Shown piece after piece: positions 57,783 to 64,000 of a DNA stretch of 64,000 nucleotides. The notes beneath the pieces were generated by a model that worked only from the letters and a program-made list of their open reading frames with translations, did not search any database and was not told the DNA's origin. The stretch's first letter is position 1. Every line of letters begins with the position of its first letter. This DNA comes from Cladophialophora immunda (Eukaryota > Ascomycota > Eurotiomycetes > Chaetothyriales > Herpotrichiellaceae): the NCBI RefSeq assembly GCF_000835495.1, contig NW_015622546.1:436883-500882 (forward strand). The letters run 5' to 3'. The position numbers and the translations under genes are program-made.

Positions 57783-59579
57783 ATGTATTCATATCGACCG
57801 GGAGATGCATGGTGGGTTCCCCGCACCAAGCCTCCGCTATATGTGGAGTCTCGCGCCAGTCGTCCGGCAGTCACGGAGCCTCGCTCCATTCCAGTTGAGC
57901 CAGTGACTTCTCGGGGGATTCCAGTACGTCAACGATCAGACAACTACAGTCTAGTCTCTGGCGAGCCTTTAAGCCGTTGGGGAAAACGTCGGCAGGGGAC
58001 ATCCTCCAACAACAGTATATCACCATTAGCGACTGCGAATGGGCTCCCTCGAGTTCGTAATGACAAATCCGCGAATGAAGACGACGTGTTTCCGAAGGGC
58101 GACCTGGACAGAGAAACCCTGGCTCAAGCTCCTTCTCGCGATTCCAAACCGATCGTTTCTTCACAGATTCACATATCCAACGGCGGATCTGGTCGAAAAA
58201 CAGCTATAGGTTCGAGTTCCACCCTTCTCGACCGAGACAATGGCCGCCGAGACGTTCAAGATGGGATGAGCTGCAACGTCGACGACGGCGATAAGCATCA
58301 AGGAGAAGCTGTACACCGCACCGACTGGGCTTTGGTTCGGTCCCTTCCCATCACGACCGGCCCGTCACAAACGAGAATGCCTCAGGTCACTGCATCATAT
58401 TCGTTGGACTCCGAACCGACCCACCGCGACTTTGGTGGCACTGCCAATCCTCCACTTGAATACCAAGATCTTGATGTTCTCATTGGTTCTGGTGAAGTGG
58501 AAGGAGCCTTGCGGAACCATAATACCGTCGATGGTGACGAGGCATCCTTTGCCGCCGCTTCGTCAATGTCTCAAGAAATGGACATGAGTTCTTCTGGAGA
58601 GGAATCCTTCGCCTTCAATTCTCAGTCTCCGCCATCTTTTGACATGGGACTAGAGAAAGAAATTGAGAACATGGTTTCGGAGATCGCGCTAGATTTGGTG
58701 CAAGGGTTCTTGTCCGGCAGTGGAAGAATAAACGTATGCACCCCTCAAAGTTCTCAAGGATCGCCTGCAAGCTCAAACGTTGGCGATCGGCCTGCCACTG
58801 GATCTTGTTCATCAACCGGACAGGCGAGCAAAGCGGCAGGATCGTCCAATAAGGACAAACGCCATGAACATGACGGCAACGAGGAGCCGAAGGAACCACA
58901 GAGACCACGCATCCAAAGCCTCATCCAGGATGATTCTGACGAAGAAGGGCTTCTTGCCTGCCCTTATGCGAAATACGATGCCGACAGATATTCAGAAATG
59001 AACCCGAATCTGCATGAAAGAGCGTATCGTCGATGCCGAAGTGTATACTTGACAAACATTCCCCGGCTGAAGCAGCATCTTTATAGGATCCATAGGCGAC
59101 CTGAATATTACTGTTCGTCCTGCTATACCGAATTCAAGTCGGAAAGCGACTGCGAGGGGCACGCTCGGGCGAGGCCAGCCTGCGCTGTGAATGACTGCCC
59201 CTTTCAGGAGAAGATGACCCACGAACAGTACAAAGCAGTCAAGCGCAGGAAGATGCGCAGAGACGCCGCGTCAGTATGGTTCGAAATCTTCGACATCCTT
59301 TTCCCGGGTGCGCAGCGTCCAGGCACTCCCTATGTGGATGACACACATTCCCAGGCCACAATGCAGAGTGTCCAGGATTACACCAGGTATCTCGAAAACC
59401 ATCTGCCCCAAATGCTCTCTGAACGAATGGGTCGCCCTCTTTTTAATAACGATTCCTCGATGTTTCAATGGCTCCTAAATAAAGCTCTTGAGGAGACCTT
59501 GCCGAGGGCTCTGCGAGAGTTGCAAGATTCATGGCAAATGGTGGGATCTGTGGCGGGAATCAACGATGATTCAACTTGA
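57783..59579 (+). CDS. C2H2-like zinc-finger protein of a fungal-specific type
   Basis: Intronless reading of 598 residues from the ATG at 57783 (MYSYRPGDAWWVPRTKPPLY); the frame opens a little earlier, so an upstream exon is possible. The first two thirds are disordered. The C-terminal third has atypical fingers: ACPYAKYDADRYSE, CRSVYLTNIPRLKQHLYRIH (C with two His), and YYCSSCYTEFKSESDCEGH with a trailing Cys. This ACPYxK plus HLYRxHxxPxYC pattern is common in filamentous fungi in proteins of unknown role. DNA or RNA binding is inferred only from the fingers. Confidence 0.75.
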   Translation: MYSYRPGDAWWVPRTKPPLYVESRASRPAVTEPRSIPVEPVTSRGIPVRQRSDNYSLVSGEPLSRWGKRRQGTSSNNSISPLATANGLPRVRNDKSANEDDVFPKGDLDRETLAQAPSRDSKPIVSSQIHISNGGSGRKTAIGSSSTLLDRDNGRRDVQDGMSCNVDDGDKHQGEAVHRTDWALVRSLPITTGPSQTRMPQVTASYSLDSEPTHRDFGGTANPPLEYQDLDVLIGSGEVEGALRNHNTVDGDEASFAAASSMSQEMDMSSSGEESFAFNSQSPPSFDMGLEKEIENMVSEIALDLVQGFLSGSGRINVCTPQSSQGSPASSNVGDRPATGSCSSTGQASKAAGSSNKDKRHEHDGNEEPKEPQRPRIQSLIQDDSDEEGLLACPYAKYDADRYSEMNPNLHERAYRRCRSVYLTNIPRLKQHLYRIHRRPEYYCSSCYTEFKSESDCEGHARARPACAVNDCPFQEKMTHEQYKAVKRRKMRRDAASVWFEIFDILFPGAQRPGTPYVDDTHSQATMQSVQDYTRYLENHLPQMLSERMGRPLFNNDSSMFQWLLNKALEETLPRALRELQDSWQMVGSVAGINDDST

Positions 59580-59614
59580 TTCAATAGAGCGTCCATCTAT
59601 CAATCGAGCGCCGT

Positions 59615-61029
59615 TCATGACCTCTGGAAGTAGTTCACAAGCGTGTTTTTTTGTGGACTCTTTTCGATGGTTTTGACTTTCTTTGTTTTCGGCTCATCAG
59701 CATCATCATTGCTCTTTTCTGGTTTTTCGCCAACTTTTAGCAAGGTCATCAATTCTTCGAAGGCTTCAGCGGGCACAATTCCACCGCTGGCTTCTTTGTG
59801 GCCTCTGGCAAAACTCTCTCCGAGCCTATGTCTGAGGCCATCAGAGGACAAATCTGCAGCAGCTTTCAAGCTGTCAATAATATTGACAGGTGGATCCCTC
59901 GACCTTGCGCATCGGGCGATACGACAAGAGAAGTTGACCATCCCGGGGAGGTAGCCTGAATTCGCACAAAGGACTATTTCCAGAGCTTTTGAGTTCAAGT
60001 ATCCAGCCCACCGGGTGGCAATAACCGGATGGACCTGGGCTGGGGTGTTGATCCGCAGGACAGCGATTCGTCCGTCAGGGCTGAATTTCGGAGGGGTATG
60101 CGTGTTCAACTCGACCTCTGCATTGACTTCTGCACGGGCACTCTGGAGTCGACCATTACTCAACAGGTCTTTGGGATCCTTTGATGCGAGAAGAGCAGTC
60201 CACGCCGTGATAACGTCATATTTAGCGGTCCGCCTGGGTGCGTTGACGAGTGAGGTTGCATCATTGATGGATTTCTTTGTGAATACTTTGAATGTCTCTT
60301 TCATGTCCGGGAACGGGGGAGACCACTTCAAGGTATTTCCAAGATCACCATGAGTGCCGATACAGGCAAGGTATGCACAGGAGGAGGCAATGTCCGGAGC
60401 AAGGGTCTTGCAGATCTCGTAAGTGAGGAGAGATGATGTTGATACCGGTGGATAATGGCAGGCGGAGACCACCTGAGCGCCTTCTGGAAAGTGGTTACTC
60501 AAATGGTGGTCGATGATCAAAGATTTCGCCGAATGTAGATCAACCACCGGGGGTGCCGCTATAGAACCCTGATCGAGGACGACAACATACGCCGGATCTT
60601 AATGAACTATGTTAGAGTATGCACTCTATCAATATGGGCCCGACGTTCAACTACCTTTGGCAGCCATGGCTTCACGCTCTGACTGAGTGTTCACCGTCGA
60701 ACCCTTCTGAATTAGATGAACATCGATTAAGGATGGATCGAGGCCGAGGCTCGTGAGCGTCCGATAGAGAATGACGCCCGACGAGAGGCCGTCAGCGTCC
60801 TTGTCGGGTACAATGAGAGCTTTCTTGCCACTTGCTGCGCTGCTCCGGTTAGCATTGTCATTGACGAGTTCGAGGCGGTGTCACACCATTCCTTTATGAA
60901 GGCTCTTGCCTCGTCCATGGCAGCTTCTGGAGCTGGCCATATTGGGTTCCCAGAGGCATCACGCCGTGGCTCAACGTCGCAGTAATCAGGAAGTTTGGGA
61001 CGAGTTTTGGCAGTGGCGGTTCGCTTCAT
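59615..61029 (-). CDS. DHH-family phosphoesterase (RecJ-like) with a PIP-box-like C-terminus
   Basis: Exons 60887-61029, 60655-60839 and 59615-60597 give 436 residues. The start at 61029 (MKRTATAKTRPKLPDYCDV) fits the conserved N-terminus; another ATG lies in frame at 61173. Metal-binding motifs are DKDADGLSSG at residues 60-69, LDQGS at 117-121, and IIDHH at 137-141, followed by GTHGDLGN. This order is that of the DHH superfamily (RecJ, exopolyphosphatases, CDC45). The last residues KNTLVNYFQRS resemble a PCNA-binding peptide with Lys in place of the usual Gln. It may be a nuclear nuclease or phosphatase; the substrate is unknown. It ends 36 bp beyond the stop codon of the convergent zinc-finger gene. 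Confidence 0.85.
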
Positions 61030-61492
61030 GCCTCGCCAACCATCGAACCGTGACAGACAACGAAATTTACCAAGGACAGTGCTTGAGTGTAGTGGAAGGA
61101 GTGCAGAAGATTGGCTCGAGGCACCAATCAGCCTGAGACGCGGGATCTGGCGAGGGACTGCGGTCAAGAGCATCCAGTATCAGTCGAGAGTGGAAGGGAT
61201 GGCAAGATTGAGATCACACGACCGCGACTCATGACGGACATGACGGATGAGTTTTGTCTGACAGTCAATTTGGGCCACGTGGGTGCAGCAAGGCCTGGGA
61301 TTGATCTGTCTGACAGTAGCGCAGGCCGTGAATGAGTCAGCGGGCAAGGCAACCTCGTTCCTTTTATATCAGATACAACGTCCTCGACACTCTTCACTCC
61401 CTCTATCACTCGGCGCGCAGACAGTTCTATGATGTGATCGGCTGTGAGCGCCTGTGGCGTGTTGTTTTTGTATACTATCTGGATCCTGCTCA
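61030..61492. promoter_or_regulatory. Divergent promoter of the DHH and SGNH hydrolase genes
   Basis: About 460 bp. No gene seen apart from a possible longer DHH start at 61173. Confidence 0.5.
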
Positions 61493-62518
61493 ATGGCATC
61501 CGCCTCCTTTGTCCCCTTTGTTGCTTTTCTACTCTGTCTCTTCTGCCTAGGCTGCCACTCAATCCCTGCCCATCTCCGCGCCGAGCATCAGTCAATACGA
61601 TCGTACGCGGCCATTGGGGACTCTTACGCTTCGGGAGCTGGAGCAGGCACTCCGGGATGGCCACCGTACGCAGACTTCCGCTGTGGCCGCTATTCTGACG
61701 CGTATCCTATCCAAGTGGCCAACAACTCCCTGATCGCCATCGAAAAATCAAAATTCAAGCATCTTGCATGCGGTGGCTTGACCAGCACGGTCATCTTGCG
61801 AGACCAAGTCCCTTATATCGGCGAGTCGGACCTTGTTACCCTGACAGCCAGTGGAAATGATGTCAACTTCTTCGTCGTTTTGAATGAGTGTGTCTATCAT
61901 TGGCAGCCATCGATAGGCTGTGAAGCCCAGCTTGTCAAGGCTAGAGAGATCATCGAGACGACTGCACTGCTAAATCTGGAGAATATCATCTCCGGAGCCG
62001 TTCAGCACCTGAAACCCGGCGCGCTTCTGATTGTTACGGGCTATGCCAGGTTTTTCAACGAGGACACAGACTATTGTGACACTGCGACTTTCAGCCAAAC
62101 CAGACCTCTGGACTACCTGACGAAAACCAAGAGAAGGGAACTCAACCAATTGGTGATGATGTTGAACGATGTGATCAAAGCGACGACCGAACTCCATGGC
62201 GCCGTTTACCTGGACATAGACGGTGCTTTTGATGGCCATCGATTTTGTGAATTCGGGGTCGAAGAACCCGAGATTGACAGGAGCGACACTTGGTTCTTCA
62301 ACATGCCGCCGCCCAAGACCGCACAGTCCCTCGCCGGCTTGCCCTCTCAAGTGCCTTTGGGTGATGCGGATGGTATGCCTGACCCTCAAGTCGTTCCTGA
62401 ATGGCCACAAATCAAAAAGTGGAGGGTCTTCCATCCTACCGGACCGGGGCATCACGGTATATCGGAGGTGGTTGTGAGGGAGATCCTGCGCCTCTCAAGC
62501 CCTGATGGCCGTGAGTAG
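61493..62518 (+). CDS. Secreted SGNH/GDSL hydrolase
   Basis: Intronless, 341 residues from the ATG at 61493. A strong signal peptide (FVPFVAFLLCLFCLG) is followed by AIGDSYASGAGAG, the GDSL block with nucleophile Ser44. Block III is ASGNDVNFF. The catalytic His is in FHPTGPGHHGIS near residues 313-321. Conserved cysteines fit the secreted Streptomyces-esterase-like subfamily. It would hydrolyse esters or lipids outside the cell. Confidence 0.87.
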   Translation: MASASFVPFVAFLLCLFCLGCHSIPAHLRAEHQSIRSYAAIGDSYASGAGAGTPGWPPYADFRCGRYSDAYPIQVANNSLIAIEKSKFKHLACGGLTSTVILRDQVPYIGESDLVTLTASGNDVNFFVVLNECVYHWQPSIGCEAQLVKAREIIETTALLNLENIISGAVQHLKPGALLIVTGYARFFNEDTDYCDTATFSQTRPLDYLTKTKRRELNQLVMMLNDVIKATTELHGAVYLDIDGAFDGHRFCEFGVEEPEIDRSDTWFFNMPPPKTAQSLAGLPSQVPLGDADGMPDPQVVPEWPQIKKWRVFHPTGPGHHGISEVVVREILRLSSPDGRE

Positions 62519-63043
62519 GTAGTCAGATTGTCAAGAGAATGGGGAAGAGTCGGGGGATAGTGCAACTGTAATGTTCTGAGTTAGCGAGCGTTTTGTAAGG
62601 ATATGGGAATGTCTGTACTGAGAGCCATTTGTCGACCTTCTGTACTCATTGAATAAACTGTTTTCTGGACTTCCCCTCTGTGTTCCGTTGATGTTGGTGT
62701 GATCGATCTGTGGTAGCTGATCTCGCTCTGTTGGATGCGTGGCTTGGCGGCTCGACGGGTCTGGCTGGCGGCCGGAATCCGGGATGACGTTGTGGGCAAC
62801 AAACTTGGGGAACGCGTCTTTACGAGTACACGCGACGGCACTAATAATGACTTCGACACCACAACTTGCAAACCTCGAACATGCGACACGGACTCAGATC
62901 AACGACCACAAGTTGGGCATTGCTTTACACGATCTAGTCCCTAAACCGGTCTCCTCCATCATGTCCTTCTAATTCCTCACCGTAATGCCCTGCGATACCA
63001 CAGCCAAACAACCGCCAGTCTCGTTCGCAATTCCAATCCTGCC
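62519..63043. promoter_or_regulatory. Upstream region of CDC45
   Basis: No gene seen in about 525 bp. Confidence 0.5.
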
Positions 63044-64000
63044 ATGTACCTCCCGCGTTCATTGATCTCGCACCTCTATACAAATCTCATCCGCACCCAT
63101 CACCCACTCTCTCCTCCCGTCCTACTTCTGGTTGCTCTCGAACCTGACTCGCTATGCGCGTGTCGCATCCTCACCGCGCTTCTCAAGCGCGACTACATCC
63201 CCCACAAAATCCAGCCGGTCTCGGGCTACGCAGACCTGTCCAAGGCTGGCGAAGAACTGGTGCGGCCCATGAAAACCACAGAAGGCGGTAGTGGTGGACT
63301 TGTCATTTGCCTCGGTGTTGGGGGACTAGTTGACTTAGGAACTATCCTAGGATTAGAGGACGAAGAGTCGAACGAGACAATGTGCGGAGTTGAGGTGTGG
63401 GTGCTGGACGCGAGAAGACCATATAACCTCGATAATGTCTTCGGCGGCCAACCGATCGAAGCACCTATAGATGATATCGTCAACGAGACGAGGACGCGCG
63501 CTCGGGGGGTGGAGAAAGGATGCATTCAGAAATCATACAAGTCTGGCAAAGGGGGTATAATAGTCTTTGATGACGGGGATATTTCAGGCGACTTAGAGAC
63601 CGAGAGGAACGCCTACTGCGCGCTGGCAGAAATGCCTCAAGTCGATGGGGACGAAAGCGATGGTGACGATGAAGGCGAAGACGAAGACGAAGCTCAAGAC
63701 AGCGCATCATCCAGAAAACGGAAGTCGTGGTCCGATCGCGATAATGAAGACGAAGACAGCGAAGCAGATGAAGAGAGACCACGTCAACGGCGAAGGAGCA
63801 ACTCGGGATCATCTATCGCGTCCGCCCGAAGCAAAAGCCCTTCGTCCTCCCAACCCGTGTCACCGGCGTCCAAAGCGCAGTCACCGAAACCACAAACAGC
63901 AGTACAGCTACGCAGGCGTTTACGAAAACTACGGGAAGAACACGAATCGGTGCTCCGGCAATACAACGGTCTAGGCACGTCTTACTCTGAGCCGGTGTCG
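63044..64000 (+). CDS. CDC45: CDC45 replication initiation factor, 5' part (runs off the window)
   Basis: The frame from the ATG at 63044 (MYLPRSLISHLYTNLIRTHH) is open to the window edge, 319 codons. It shows the conserved N-terminal CDC45 pattern: PPVLLLVALEPDSLCACRI, LLKRDYIPHKIQPVSGY, ICLGVGGLVDLGTILGLE and VWVLDARRPYNLDNVFG. A long acidic insertion follows (about residues 205-265, with DDEGEDEDEAQD). CDC45 joins MCM2-7 and GINS in the replicative helicase. Its fold is related to DHH phosphoesterases, like the gene 2 kb upstream. Confidence 0.95.
   Translation, partial: MYLPRSLISHLYTNLIRTHHPLSPPVLLLVALEPDSLCACRILTALLKRDYIPHKIQPVSGYADLSKAGEELVRPMKTTEGGSGGLVICLGVGGLVDLGTILGLEDEESNETMCGVEVWVLDARRPYNLDNVFGGQPIEAPIDDIVNETRTRARGVEKGCIQKSYKSGKGGIIVFDDGDISGDLETERNAYCALAEMPQVDGDESDGDDEGEDEDEAQDSASSRKRKSWSDRDNEDEDSEADEERPRQRRRSNSGSSIASARSKSPSSSQPVSPASKAQSPKPQTAVQLRRRLRKLREEHESVLRQYNGLGTSYSEPVS

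Overview
The window is from a filamentous ascomycete (Pezizomycotina). Evidence: genes are cut by many 45-100 nt GT-AG introns with CTAAC-type branch sites; fungus-only families are present (Zn2Cys6 and APSES regulators, DHA1-type MFS transporters, F-box proteins); and core eukaryotic genes are recognisable (topoisomerase II, Mediator subunit 4, a TBC Rab-GAP, CDC45). An order such as Chaetothyriales or another Eurotiomycete is plausible but cannot be fixed from the sequence alone. I traced exon joins by hand; every join given keeps the reading frame.

Left third (about 0.5-19.6 kb): a probable aromatic-compound catabolic cluster. It holds a zinc alcohol dehydrogenase, a VOC-fold extradiol-dioxygenase-like protein, a TPP-dependent decarboxylase, two class A FAD monooxygenases, an MFS transporter, a fumarylacetoacetate-hydrolase-fold enzyme, a P450 and a Zn2Cys6 regulator at its right edge. 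Three promoters carry the palindrome TTCGGNNCCGAA and a fourth a near match, suggesting one shared regulator.

Middle (20-30 kb): an accessory-looking stretch with an F-box protein, two secreted phospholipase-A2-like proteins arranged tail to tail, and two broken gene relics.

Right half (30.7-64 kb): mostly housekeeping or regulatory genes. These are a single-pass membrane protein, a CCCH zinc-finger protein, an Xbp1-like APSES factor, TOP2, a TBC Rab-GAP, a second MFS transporter, a coiled-coil protein, MED4, a second P450, a C2H2-like protein, a DHH phosphoesterase, a secreted SGNH hydrolase and the start of CDC45.

The most unusual content is in the two tRNA genes. A tRNA-Phe(GAA) gene at 28007-28202 (minus) is interrupted by the normal 19-nt anticodon-loop intron and also by two GT-AG segments of 54 and 50 nt with CTAAC branch motifs, exactly like this genome's spliceosomal introns. 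Removing all three restores a perfect 73-nt cloverleaf. A tRNA-Ser(GCU)-like gene at 1923-2079 has a canonical 27-nt anticodon-loop intron plus a 52-nt GT-AG segment inside the T loop, which splits the B box. Both are followed by Pol III T-runs. This suggests nuclear tRNA genes carrying spliceosomal-type introns.
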